From NCBI RefSeq assembly GCF_009792895.1, contig NZ_WSSC01000004.1, forward strand, positions 186,001-250,000: 64,000 nt of DNA. The letters run 5' to 3'. Origin of the DNA: Pigmentibacter ruber (GTDB lineage Bacteria > Bdellovibrionota_B > Oligoflexia > Silvanigrellales > Silvanigrellaceae). The translations under genes were made by a program, and so were the position numbers. This document shows, one piece after another, positions 54,719-64,000 of the stretch (position 1 is its first letter; the number at the start of each line of letters is the position of its first letter). Under the pieces are notes generated by a model that was not told the origin of the DNA, did not search any database, and saw nothing but the letters and a program-made list of their open reading frames with translations.

Positions 54719-57700
54719 TGCAAAACAAAAAAATGTCCATCCAAATTGAAGGTACTTTATTTAATCGTGATTTTATTGAAAGTTTAACAGCAAAAAGCAA
54801 AGAATTTTCATTAAAATATGAAGACTATGTTACAGATAAAAATAATGAAACAAAAGTTACAAAACTGAGTAGCTTAAGTGAAAAAATACATCAAGCATGG
54901 AATCATTCGCTTGAACTTTGGAAAGAATGGCAAATTGTTTTACAATCGCAAGAATATAAAGAAAAAGAATTAAATGCACAAACAAATATTACTTACAATA
55001 ATTATAAGCATGATAGATTTGTTTGTTACAACGATTTTTATCAACTTTTTTTAGCTAATATTCTTGGCTTTCAAACTCCAGATTTACTGGGAACTATTTT
55101 TCAAAGCAATGACAATAGTTATGAAATTTCCTTTATCCATAAAAATTGTGCGCCCGTGCAAGTTCTTTGTCCGTGGGAAAATTTTGAAAGTACTAAAAAA
55201 CTTATTATTACAAAAGTAAATTCTCTTGATGAACATTTGCAACAACGAAAAGTTTCACCCCATTCATTTTTGCAAGAATTATTAAACAGTACCAGTGAAT
55301 ATTTATGGGGCATGTTATTTAATGGCACTAGTATTCGCTTATTGCGGGATAGTGCGAGTTTAATTCGCCAATCTTATATTGAATTTCATCTCGATGTTAT
55401 TTTTGCAGAAAACGATCTCGCTAGTTTTGAAAAATTATTTTTACTTTGCCACAGTAACATGTTTCTTCCCTATAAAGTTGGCAAAAAAAGCGAATGTAAA
55501 TTGGAATACTTTCACACCGAAGCCATTAAACGAGGTGTGCGCGCTTTAGACAAACTTAAAGATGGTGTGAGCAAGGCCATTGAATATTTGGCGACAGGTT
55601 TTTTAAGCTCTTATTCTGCTGCAGGGGAAACATTGCGTGCCCAATTAGAAAATGGAGAACTTTCTACCCAAGAATTTTATCGCCAGACGTTACGTTGGGT
55701 TTATCGGTTGGTTTTTATTTTTGTTGCTGAAGAACGTAATTTACTACATGGCAATAAAGTTTCAGATAAAACCCGCAAACTTTATTTAGAATATTATTCA
55801 ACTCAACGCTTAAGAAATATGGCTTTAACTGGTGTTACAGGTGGAGAACATACCGATCTGTGGCAAGGTTTTTTAATTGTAAATAATGCTCTGGGTCAAG
55901 ACAACGGTTTGCCACAATTAGGGTTACCAGGCTTAGGCGGATTTCTCTTTCAAGAAAATGCAACTGCAAATTTAAATGCTACCTATGTTAGTAACTTTTA
56001 TTTTTTAAGTGCGTTACGTTCCTTGTGTTACACCTATGATGCCAATGGAAATAGACAAAAAGTAAATTGGGGGCACTTAGGTGCAGAAGAACTCGGTGGT
56101 GTGTATGAAAGTTTGTTACCTATTGTTCCGAAGGTAAATTTAATAAATAAAATTGTTACATTATTTGAAGACAATACTGAAAATAGCAATGAACGCAAAG
56201 CCACAGGCGCACATTACACACCAAGTAACATTTTAAATACCGTGTTAGATTTTGCCTTAAAAAATGCCATTGAAGATGCCTTAGAAAAAGGAACAAGCAA
56301 AGCAGAAAAAATAAAACAATTACTGAAAGTAAAAGTTTTAGACCCCGCCTGTGGAAGTGGTCATTTTTTAGTGGCCGCAGCGCACCGCATTGCGTTGGAA
56401 TTGGCAAAGCTGAGAACTGGGGATGAATCGCCTTCACCGGAAGATTACCGTATCGCCCTAAGGGAAGTCATTCGGAAAAATATTTATGGTCTAGATGTAA
56501 ACCCCATGGCCATTGACCTGTGTCGGGTTGCCTTGTGGATGGAATCCATGGAAGCAGGAAAGCCCTTAAGCTTTTTAGAGCCCCATATTAAAGTAGGCGA
56601 TGCCTTAATTGGTGTTCCAACGAGTAAAATGGTGGAAAAATTTAAAGATTTAGCAAAGAAAAACATAGATGAATTAACGCAGAAAAATAACGCTATACTT
56701 ACACGCCTAAATAGTAATGCAAAAGATTTGGACGATGCCGAAGTCACAGCAAAGAAAAAAGCTTTGCAAGAAAACAAAATAAAAATGAAAGAGTGGGAAT
56801 ACGAAGGCTGGAGCGATCATATTCCCCTAGCTGCTTTTAGTGCCCATCCGGCATTTCCCGATCCCGCAGGCCGAGGCTTGCATTATTCTGCCGACGATAA
56901 AGAGATTGTGAAAAAGGCTTTGCAAAAATATAAAGATGAAAAAGATAAACCTGCTACTTTATTCGATGCTCCCATTCAGGAACAGAGTGCAGAAAATTTT
57001 GCTGAATTATTAGAGCAAGATGTTGAAACCCTGAGCCAACGGAAAGAATTTGAACAAAAATATTTAAAACTCCAAAATGAAGTAAAGTACCAAACACAAA
57101 AGTTACAAGCAGATTTGTGGTGTGCTGCCTTTTTTTGGCGCTATGAAAAAAACGGGGTAGAAAGTATTGGGCATAAATATTTTAAAAATCCAGAAAAAGT
57201 ACCAGCGAAAGTAAAAGCCGAAACCCAACGTTTGGCCAATTTATATCACTTTTTTCACTTAGAATTAGAATGGCCTGAAATATTTAGTGCCGGTGGTTTT
57301 CATTGCATTATCGGCAACCCGCCGTTTTTGGGGGGTAAAACAATTAGTTCAAATTTAGGTAATAAATTTTTGCTATATTTAAAAAATATAAATAGATTTT
57401 CTGATTCAGCAACTGATTTATGCGCCTATTTTTTTTATAAATACTTTTTATGTTTAAAACAAAATGGGCATTTAGGTTTTATTGCGACTAATACAATATC
57501 TCAAGGTGATAGCAAAGAAGCTTCATTACAACCAATTATTAATGATTACAACGGTGAAATTGCAAACGCCTTTGATAGTATTCCTTGGGAAGGAGTGGCC
57601 AACATACAAGTAAGTTGTGTCCATATTCAAAATGGAAAATTTCAAAAAGAAAAATATTTAAATGGCGATAAAGTTAATTTAATCAATGCAGAATTAAGTG

Positions 57701-58974
57701 AAAAGCAAGTATTTATAAAATTCAACTTGACTGAAAATAACAAACAATCTTTCCAAGGAGTTGTTATACTAGGAAATGATTTCACCTTAGATCCTCAAAC
57801 AGATTACCCAAAAATGTTGCATCATTTATCACAAGAAGAATGTAACCCAGAAGAAATCATTTTTCCTTACATTAATGGCGATGATTTAAATACCCATCCA
57901 GAACAACAGGCTAGCCGGTATGTAATTAATTTTTTTGATTGGCCTCTACGTCGTGCCTCTAAACAAGAGTGGCAAAAGTTTTTAATTAAAGAACCAAATG
58001 AAGAAAAATTAATAAAAAAAATGCGACAGAAAGGTGTAACTCACCCATCATATAAAGAACCTGTAGCAACTGATTTCCCATCAGCTTTACATAGAATAGA
58101 AAAATTAATTAAGCCAGAAAGAGAAAAAGTGAATCGAGAGAGATTACAAAAAATATGGTGGCAATTTGCTGAAGTTAGACCAACTTTATCAGCAAAACTA
58201 GCCAAAATTAAAGAAACAATAGTTTTAACATTTGTCTCTGCTCATTGGGCACCAACTTTCCTACCAACGAGAAATATTTTTTCACATGCCATAGGAGTAA
58301 TTCCAACTGAAAACAAAACTATTTACTCAATTCTTCAGAGTCATTTTCACGAAATTTGGCTAGATAACAACTGTAGTTCTCTGGAAAAGCGTAGAAGATA
58401 CACCCCCTCCGACTGCTTCGACACGTTCCCCTTTCCTCGTCCCACAAGGGAACAAAATATAAAGTTACAAACATTAGGGGAACAGTATTTAGCACTCCGT
58501 AAATCAATATGTAAAACCAGACAAATTGGTTTAACGAACGTGTATAATTTATTTCACTATCCAGACTTGCATAAAGTACCAATCTATCAAAAACAAGCTG
58601 CGCCATTTGACGATATTTTGCAACTTCGGGCTTTGCACAAAGAAATTAATGAAGCAGTTTGCACTGCCTATGGTTGGGAAATAAATTTAGAAATGGCATT
58701 TTATGAAGGAAAAGATGCGGGTAAATATTTAGACAAAGGGCAATTTCGCTATTGCCCATCACCTGCAGCGCAAGATATTATTTTAACCAAATTAGCTGAA
58801 TTAAATAATGTTCGCAAACAGGAAGAAGAAGAACTTCTCTCACTAGGAAAACCAATTCCAAAATCATTTAGTTACTTTGAAATTGACAAGCAGCCAGAAA
58901 TTAGAAATAACTTAAAAAATAATATGAAAAAAACTCCAATTAAAAAAGGAAAAAGTGAGGAATTGTTAGTATGA
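54718..58974 (+). CDS. Large Eco57I-type adenine-specific DNA methyltransferase, DrmMI/PglX-like
   Basis: 1418 residues. The SAM motif DPACGSGHF is at 542-550, followed by NIYGLDVNPMAIDLCRVALWMES, and the catalytic motif IV is NPPF (867-870) in IIGNPPFLGG, which marks an N6-adenine methyltransferase. About 480 N-terminal residues come before, and ~500 after that probably carry target recognition. There is a Lys/Glu-rich linker ~660-830. This size and layout match the methylases of class 1 DISARM and BREX (PglX/BrxX). Overlaps the previous gene by one base and the next by four (ATGA). It would mark self DNA. No restriction endonuclease motif noticed. Confidence 0.9.
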   Translation: MQNKKMSIQIEGTLFNRDFIESLTAKSKEFSLKYEDYVTDKNNETKVTKLSSLSEKIHQAWNHSLELWKEWQIVLQSQEYKEKELNAQTNITYNNYKHDRFVCYNDFYQLFLANILGFQTPDLLGTIFQSNDNSYEISFIHKNCAPVQVLCPWENFESTKKLIITKVNSLDEHLQQRKVSPHSFLQELLNSTSEYLWGMLFNGTSIRLLRDSASLIRQSYIEFHLDVIFAENDLASFEKLFLLCHSNMFLPYKVGKKSECKLEYFHTEAIKRGVRALDKLKDGVSKAIEYLATGFLSSYSAAGETLRAQLENGELSTQEFYRQTLRWVYRLVFIFVAEERNLLHGNKVSDKTRKLYLEYYSTQRLRNMALTGVTGGEHTDLWQGFLIVNNALGQDNGLPQLGLPGLGGFLFQENATANLNATYVSNFYFLSALRSLCYTYDANGNRQKVNWGHLGAEELGGVYESLLPIVPKVNLINKIVTLFEDNTENSNERKATGAHYTPSNILNTVLDFALKNAIEDALEKGTSKAEKIKQLLKVKVLDPACGSGHFLVAAAHRIALELAKLRTGDESPSPEDYRIALREVIRKNIYGLDVNPMAIDLCRVALWMESMEAGKPLSFLEPHIKVGDALIGVPTSKMVEKFKDLAKKNIDELTQKNNAILTRLNSNAKDLDDAEVTAKKKALQENKIKMKEWEYEGWSDHIPLAAFSAHPAFPDPAGRGLHYSADDKEIVKKALQKYKDEKDKPATLFDAPIQEQSAENFAELLEQDVETLSQRKEFEQKYLKLQNEVKYQTQKLQADLWCAAFFWRYEKNGVESIGHKYFKNPEKVPAKVKAETQRLANLYHFFHLELEWPEIFSAGGFHCIIGNPPFLGGKTISSNLGNKFLLYLKNINRFSDSATDLCAYFFYKYFLCLKQNGHLGFIATNTISQGDSKEASLQPIINDYNGEIANAFDSIPWEGVANIQVSCVHIQNGKFQKEKYLNGDKVNLINAELSEKQVFIKFNLTENNKQSFQGVVILGNDFTLDPQTDYPKMLHHLSQEECNPEEIIFPYINGDDLNTHPEQQASRYVINFFDWPLRRASKQEWQKFLIKEPNEEKLIKKMRQKGVTHPSYKEPVATDFPSALHRIEKLIKPEREKVNRERLQKIWWQFAEVRPTLSAKLAKIKETIVLTFVSAHWAPTFLPTRNIFSHAIGVIPTENKTIYSILQSHFHEIWLDNNCSSLEKRRRYTPSDCFDTFPFPRPTREQNIKLQTLGEQYLALRKSICKTRQIGLTNVYNLFHYPDLHKVPIYQKQAAPFDDILQLRALHKEINEAVCTAYGWEINLEMAFYEGKDAGKYLDKGQFRYCPSPAAQDIILTKLAELNNVRKQEEEELLSLGKPIPKSFSYFEIDKQPEIRNNLKNNMKKTPIKKGKSEELLV

Positions 58975-61217
58975 GCCTGTGTGAAGAAAAAGATGTGATA
59001 AAAATTGCAGAAAAAATTGATTCAGAGTTTCATGAGTTGGCACCTAAGCTGGCACTGGATACGCCATGGGGCGGTTATATTGCAATAACTGATCCCAAAA
59101 AAAAACAACCCTATGAATTTCGAATTGGGGCGCAGGCAAACAAAGCCGAAAGAATTATCGATTGGCGGCACCCCATTGGAGTCTCATTTTACTCGTTAGA
59201 AATTGGTGATCACTTTGAATTAGAAGCTCCATATCATGAAATTCAAGGGGCTATTTCAGCTAGTGCCAATGCAAAAGGATACAATGGAAATTTAATTGAA
59301 CTCACTTGGCGCGGCATACAAGGTAACGATAATATCATTCGTCTTGAAAATGGATCTTTTGTTTCGTTAAATAGTGTGCAACAAAATGTGGGTACTGAAA
59401 AAGAACAAAAGCAACAAGCTATACTGCAAAAACAAAAAATGAAGGCTAGTGAGCATGGCTTAGGTGAATTGATTTCTTTATTAACAAAAGAGCAATACGA
59501 TCTTATTTCGCAAAAAAATAATGAAGCCATCATTATTCAAGGAAAAGCGGGATCAGGAAAAACTTCTGTTGCCTTGCACCGTGTTTCTTGGTTGTTATGG
59601 GAAGACCCTGACAATCATACAAAACGCTTACAAAATAATCGTGTCCTGATTGTCATGTTCAATCGGTCATTGAAAAATTTTGTAAACTTAAGTATTCAAG
59701 CATTAAATTTAGAGGGACAAGTTGAGCTAAATACCTTTCACGCTTGGGCAAAAACAGCGCTCGAAAAAGTATACAAAGGACAAATTGAAGTCATAGATAA
59801 AACAGATAGGTTTTATTTGTTTAAGGAATATCAAATTTTTGAAAGCGATGCTTTAAAGTTAGTGAAATCGCATATTGGTTTATCCACTTATATGGAAGAA
59901 TTTGTCCGCAAACAAGCACAAAATGCTTGGAATTTTTTAGAAAAAGTAACTGCAAAGTATGATGATGATCATATTTTAGCTACTTGCAATAAAGAAAGCC
60001 TTGCCTATGTGCAAGAGTTTATTTATTTAAAACAAAAATTAAAAAATAAAATAGAAACGGAAACAAACGAGTTAAAGAAAAATAAACAAATTGAAATTTT
60101 AAAAGTAGTTCAAACTCTGTATGAAAAAGCTATTTTATATAAAGAAGAATTATTAAATTTATTGAGTAGCAAAGAAAATTTAAAAAAATTTATTCCCACC
60201 CTTACTGACAACGATGCTGAGTTTGTCACCTTAAGGCAAAAAATTGTTCAAACTCATAAAAAGGCAGACAGTGCAAAAGTAGGGAAATATATTGAATTTG
60301 ATGACTTCGCCCTTCTCTTACGGTTAATTCAATTAAAACGCGGTGGTCTTCCCTATGGTGCCAATGGTGAAGAATGTTTTAAATTTGATCATTTGGTAAT
60401 CGATGAAGCACAAGACTTTGGAGCCATGCAACTGCTTGTCATGCTTGATTCAGTTAATTCCCGCACGGGTGTTACGATAGTTGGCGACGTCAATCAAAAA
60501 ATAGCTCCTGAAAAAGAATTCATGGGTTGGGAAGCTTTGGCTAGCTTACTTGGTATGAGCAGTGCCAAAGTAACAAAATTAGAGGTTGGCCACCGTTCAA
60601 CTCTTCCCATTATGTGGCTAGCAGATAGTATTGCAAAAAATGAAAAATCATTTACGGGCAGAGAAGGTGCTTATCCCCAACTTATTGAAAATCTAAGTAA
60701 CGACCAAATTATTCAACACATATATAAATTTGTACTGGAAAGAATGGAACAAGTTCCTAGTGCGCATATCTGTGTGGTCTTAAAAAAGAAAGATAAAATT
60801 GAAGAGTTTCATCATAAATTAAATGAACTGCTACGTTCTAAAAAAATTTCAGTGCGAAAAGTTTTGCAAGGGAATGATGAGCATGAATTTAGATTTCAAG
60901 CAGGAGTAAGTATTAGTAACATTCATCAAATAAAAGGGTTAGAGTTTGACTCGGTCATTATCGCCGATGCTGGGGCAAAACCATGGAATGACACTCCAGA
61001 AGTTCGCTGCCAAATGTATGTGGCAGTCAGTCGGGCGCAAGAACATTTTATTGCATTGTGTGAAGGAGAAGGATCTCCTTTATTAACTTGCATAAAAAAT
61101 AAAGAATTTTGGGCGGAATTAAAAGAACATTTCCACAAGAAAAATTTTATTCCAATCGAAATTAATGCAGAAGAATTAGAGGATATTTTTAGTTTAGATA
61201 GCATGGAGCTTTTATAA
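58971..61217 (+). CDS. HelD/UvrD-like superfamily 1 helicase
   Basis: 748 residues. The N-terminal region has RIIDWRHPIGVSFY (~61-74), a motif typical of HelD proteins (DWRAP...FY), then a charged helical stretch. Walker A GKAGSGKT at 191-198 is followed by SVALHR, which is again HelD-like; Walker B is IDEAQD (478-482); GDVNQKI, GHRST and the HQIKGLEFDSVIIADA motif near the C-terminus complete the SF1 core. A coiled insert lies at ~320-440. HelD acts on RNA polymerase; UvrD-type enzymes unwind DNA. In this operon (ATGA overlap with the methylase, one-base overlap with the next helicase) a defence role is likely. This component is not part of canonical DISARM. Confidence 0.8.
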   Translation: MSLCEEKDVIKIAEKIDSEFHELAPKLALDTPWGGYIAITDPKKKQPYEFRIGAQANKAERIIDWRHPIGVSFYSLEIGDHFELEAPYHEIQGAISASANAKGYNGNLIELTWRGIQGNDNIIRLENGSFVSLNSVQQNVGTEKEQKQQAILQKQKMKASEHGLGELISLLTKEQYDLISQKNNEAIIIQGKAGSGKTSVALHRVSWLLWEDPDNHTKRLQNNRVLIVMFNRSLKNFVNLSIQALNLEGQVELNTFHAWAKTALEKVYKGQIEVIDKTDRFYLFKEYQIFESDALKLVKSHIGLSTYMEEFVRKQAQNAWNFLEKVTAKYDDDHILATCNKESLAYVQEFIYLKQKLKNKIETETNELKKNKQIEILKVVQTLYEKAILYKEELLNLLSSKENLKKFIPTLTDNDAEFVTLRQKIVQTHKKADSAKVGKYIEFDDFALLLRLIQLKRGGLPYGANGEECFKFDHLVIDEAQDFGAMQLLVMLDSVNSRTGVTIVGDVNQKIAPEKEFMGWEALASLLGMSSAKVTKLEVGHRSTLPIMWLADSIAKNEKSFTGREGAYPQLIENLSNDQIIQHIYKFVLERMEQVPSAHICVVLKKKDKIEEFHHKLNELLRSKKISVRKVLQGNDEHEFRFQAGVSISNIHQIKGLEFDSVIIADAGAKPWNDTPEVRCQMYVAVSRAQEHFIALCEGEGSPLLTCIKNKEFWAELKEHFHKKNFIPIEINAEELEDIFSLDSMELL

Positions 61218-64000
61218 TGAACAATAAATTCCACATATTTAATTTACGTGACAATCTTATTTCCGACTACAAAAAACTTGTAATGAGTTTTTTTGGTATC
61301 AAAAATAAACTAATGCAACAATATGTGGAAACAGAATTAGAAAAGGGGGCATTTTGGCCCTCTCCATTGGTACAATTAAACCCAGCCTTTAAACTAGAAA
61401 GTAACATCAGTGCCTTAGTAGAAAAAGGTGTTTTGCATCCTGAATGCAAAAAAATATTTCGCCGTGACAAAGAAAAAAACAAGTTAGATCTTTCTGCTAC
61501 AAAAGAACTTGAATTGTATACTCACCAAGTAGAAGCCTTGTTACTTGCACAAAAACGCAAACATTATGTTGTTACCACAGGCACAGGTTCGGGTAAAAGC
61601 CTTAGTTTTATTATTCCCATTGTGAATGATATTTTAAAAAATAAAGAAAATAAAAACACTACTGATGAAAATGGAATTCAAGCTATTATTGTTTATCCCA
61701 TGAATGCCCTTGCCAATTCCCAACTCGAAGAACTGCATAAATATGTCGAATACGGCTATCAACAAGCAGAAATTCCCATTCGAGTAGCAAGATATACGGG
61801 ACAAGAAAAAGACGAAGAAAGAAATAAAATTAAAGCTAATGTACCAGATATTTTATTGACAAATTACGTCATGCTCGAACTGATGCTTACTCGCAGTGAC
61901 GATCAACGATTATTAGATAAATGTAAAAATTTACGCTACTTAGTATTTGATGAATTGCATATTTATCGTGGTAGACAAGGGAGCGATGTTTCTTTATTAA
62001 TCCGCCGTTTAAAAGAACGCAGTCAATCAAAACAAATATTATGTATTGGTACTTCAGCTACGATTGCAGCAGAAGATAGTACCAATCCAAAAGCAGATGT
62101 AGCAAACTGTGCCGCAAAAATATTTGGTGCAGAGTTTTCAGAAGATTCAATAATTGGCGAAACATTAATCCGAAATACCAAAGAATATGCGTTTGAATTA
62201 CCTTCCGAATTGGAAATATTAAAATCAAGTATAAACCAGTGGCACATTGAAAGCGATTCATACCCAATTGATTTAAAAAATGATCCTCTTTGTGCGTGGA
62301 TCGAAAGTACAATTGGATTAATAAAAGATCCTTATTCAAAAATATTATCCCGCGCGAAACCTAGACCACTAGAAGGCGAATTTGGTATTGTGCATCAATT
62401 AACAGAACTTGTAAAAATGCCCGTTGAAGTTTGTATGCAAGCATTAAAAAACTGTTTATTTAATGTCGCACAAAATAAAGATGGGAATAAGGCATTATTT
62501 CCCTTTAAGTTACACCAATTTATCAGTAGAGGTGGAAACTTATATGCTACTTTAGATAAAAATCATTTTACGTTAGAACCTAAACGTTATATGGAAAGCA
62601 ATGAAAATACCAAACTTTTTTTACCCACTGCCTTTTGTCGAAAATGTGGAGCAGATTACTTTTCCGTGACAAAACTATCTCAATCGTTAAAAAACCCTGA
62701 TCCTCATTTTGAACCAAGAGAAGACCTATCTATTGCTGATGATGAGGATGAAAAAAATAAAACTACTGGTTTTTTATATATCCCTAGTGAAATAAATAAA
62801 TCTATAGAAGTATTAAAACAAGAAGTATTTAATAAAGTACCAGAAGAATGGATCAATGATGAAACAGAAGAAAATGAAGACAAATTTGCAAAAAAATATT
62901 ATGAATTTTTGCCCAAACTTTGTTTTGTGTCTTTAGAAGGAAACATTTTTTCAAATCAAAATGGAAATACGCTTCCAGCATTCTTTTTTAAAAGACCATT
63001 TCGCTTTTGCCTAGAATGTGGCGAGTATTATACCAATACCCGTTCAAAAGACTTTCAACGTTTGGCGACATTAGGAACAGAGGGCAGAAGCACTTCTACC
63101 AGTGTTCTAGCATTGTCCGTCATTCAATCACTAAAAAAAGCTGATTCCCTTGACACACCTGAAAAAAAGCTGATGAGCTTTACCGACAACAGACAAGATG
63201 CATCTCTCCAAGTTGGACATTTTAATGACTTTATAGAAACAGTTCAAATGCGGCGTGCATTATGGCAAGCCTTAAATCAAGCTCCATTTAATGAATTAAA
63301 ATATGAAGATCTAAAAGAACAAATTTTTTCTGTCTTTACAAAAAATAAATTAAATTATCGAGACTATGTTATTAATAAAGATTTAAGCCCGTATGCTCCC
63401 GGTGTAAAACAAGCAACTGGTGTCCTAAAAGAATTATTTGCATACCGTTGTGTCTTAGATCTTTCCTCTGATGATTGGCGTTTTTCCTTACCCAATTTAG
63501 AACGGGCAGGTGTTATTTGTTACGAAATTCCAGATTTAAAACATTGCTTTGCTGAACAATATGTTTATCTACAAATAAAACGCGAGGCTTTTTTAAATTT
63601 AACAAAATACTACCCTGAATGTATTCAAAAATTAGATCAAAATACCAAAGAAGAAATAGAAAAGTTTATTGATAGTCTTTCAAAGGAGCAATTAGAAAAA
63701 TACACAACGGACTTATGTCAAGATTTTATAAAAAATTTATGCATAGATTGCAAAGAATATTTAACGAAAGAAGGTGTTACTCAATTAGCTAGTAAAATTA
63801 AAAAAGACCTTTCAGAATATTGGCATATTGAAGATCCAAATGACTCTTCCCATTCAAAAATTCAGTATGCAGTTCCTTTTTCTGTTTCTGATAGACCTGT
63901 TGAAATAAAAACTTACTCAACTCGCTCAAATTTTGGCAGAAAAATTAAAACTAATTTATTAAAAGAATATTCACCAAAACAAATTGAATATTTTATTGCT
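61217..64000 (+). CDS. Large DEAD/DEAH helicase of the DUF1998-associated (DrmA/DruE/YprA) type, partial
   Basis: I translated this from the ATG at 61217 to the right edge; 928 codons without a stop, so the gene is partial. After ~95 residues come the Q-motif-like YTHQVEALLLAQ, Walker A GTGSGKS (122-128), PMNALANSQ, TNYVMLE, the Walker B DELH (245-248) in FDELHIYRGRQGSD and LCIGTSAT. Two CxxC pairs follow (FCRKCGADY and FCLECGEYY), probably a zinc site, then LMSFTDNRQDASLQVGHFNDF, a signature of DUF1998-associated helicases. DUF1998 itself, if present, lies past the edge. One-base overlap with the previous gene. Probably DrmA/DruE-like, but YprA and Lhr relatives share these motifs. Confidence 0.8.
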   Translation, partial: MNNKFHIFNLRDNLISDYKKLVMSFFGIKNKLMQQYVETELEKGAFWPSPLVQLNPAFKLESNISALVEKGVLHPECKKIFRRDKEKNKLDLSATKELELYTHQVEALLLAQKRKHYVVTTGTGSGKSLSFIIPIVNDILKNKENKNTTDENGIQAIIVYPMNALANSQLEELHKYVEYGYQQAEIPIRVARYTGQEKDEERNKIKANVPDILLTNYVMLELMLTRSDDQRLLDKCKNLRYLVFDELHIYRGRQGSDVSLLIRRLKERSQSKQILCIGTSATIAAEDSTNPKADVANCAAKIFGAEFSEDSIIGETLIRNTKEYAFELPSELEILKSSINQWHIESDSYPIDLKNDPLCAWIESTIGLIKDPYSKILSRAKPRPLEGEFGIVHQLTELVKMPVEVCMQALKNCLFNVAQNKDGNKALFPFKLHQFISRGGNLYATLDKNHFTLEPKRYMESNENTKLFLPTAFCRKCGADYFSVTKLSQSLKNPDPHFEPREDLSIADDEDEKNKTTGFLYIPSEINKSIEVLKQEVFNKVPEEWINDETEENEDKFAKKYYEFLPKLCFVSLEGNIFSNQNGNTLPAFFFKRPFRFCLECGEYYTNTRSKDFQRLATLGTEGRSTSTSVLALSVIQSLKKADSLDTPEKKLMSFTDNRQDASLQVGHFNDFIETVQMRRALWQALNQAPFNELKYEDLKEQIFSVFTKNKLNYRDYVINKDLSPYAPGVKQATGVLKELFAYRCVLDLSSDDWRFSLPNLERAGVICYEIPDLKHCFAEQYVYLQIKREAFLNLTKYYPECIQKLDQNTKEEIEKFIDSLSKEQLEKYTTDLCQDFIKNLCIDCKEYLTKEGVTQLASKIKKDLSEYWHIEDPNDSSHSKIQYAVPFSVSDRPVEIKTYSTRSNFGRKIKTNLLKEYSPKQIEYFIA

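Noticed and set aside
59151-59260. GreA/GreB-like C-terminal domain in the HelD-like helicase
   Set aside because: The PIGVSFYSLEIGD string recalls GreA, but the DWRHP just before it fits HelD better. I did not annotate a separate domain.
1-64000. CRISPR array, rRNA, tRNA or insertion sequence
   Set aside because: I saw no regularly spaced repeats, no cloverleaf or rRNA-like block and no transposase. tRNAs could be missed by eye.

Overview
The window is a stretch of AT-rich bacterial chromosome (roughly 70% A+T by eye) with short intergenic gaps, many signal-peptide and lipoprotein genes, secreted subtilases, orphan periplasmic solute-binding proteins, a Bd3614-like deaminase and CheZ/receiver-type proteins. 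Together these suggest a Bdellovibrionota (Oligoflexia-type) genome. A complete-looking violacein-family operon in such a background would fit the pigmented Silvanigrellales; from memory the genus Fluviispira is purple, but I cannot confirm the species from sequence alone.

Layout. 1-5.2 kb: biotin locus, bioB-bioF-bioD/A (the last fused and cut by the left edge) on the minus strand, with a divergent KASIII that is a candidate BioZ for making the pimeloyl moiety. 5.2-15.5 kb: a secreted glycoside-hydrolase-like protein, a CheZ-like plus pseudo-receiver/TPR pair, a zinc-ribbon protein, an outer-membrane barrel, tyrS, an unknown lipoprotein, a lipoprotein subtilase and an SDR. 15.5-19.1 kb: two half-transporters that together look like a eukaryote-type ABCC/MRP exporter. 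19.3-30.1 kb: an MFS pump, solute-binding proteins, purH, a cyclic-nucleotide-binding CPBP protease, a second secreted subtilase and a TPR protein. 30.1-35.3 kb: acyltransferase, nadA, 3-hydroxyacyl-CoA dehydrogenase, a nucleic-acid-type deaminase and dinB.

35.6-41.9 kb holds vioA-vioB-vioC-vioE. vioD is absent and vioC and vioE overlap, so the expected product is deoxyviolacein rather than violacein. Just downstream (41.98-42.66 kb) lie two decayed genes: a fragment of the quinone oxidoreductase that is intact at 43975-44919, and a small secreted protein interrupted by two in-frame TAA codons.

44.9-51.0 kb is a single 2040-residue gene for a large clostridial-toxin-like protein (glycosyltransferase with DxD, C80 autoprotease, hydrophobic translocation segment), unusual in carrying a lipoprotein signal peptide. 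From 51.55 kb to the right edge runs a tightly overlapping operon: DISARM DrmD-like SNF2 helicase, large Eco57I-type adenine methyltransferase, HelD/UvrD-like helicase, and a large DEAD/DEAH helicase of the DUF1998-associated type that runs off the window. This looks like a DISARM-related anti-phage system with a non-canonical composition and is the best candidate for an undescribed system. No rRNA, tRNA, CRISPR array, insertion sequence or strong GC-rich terminator was recognised.
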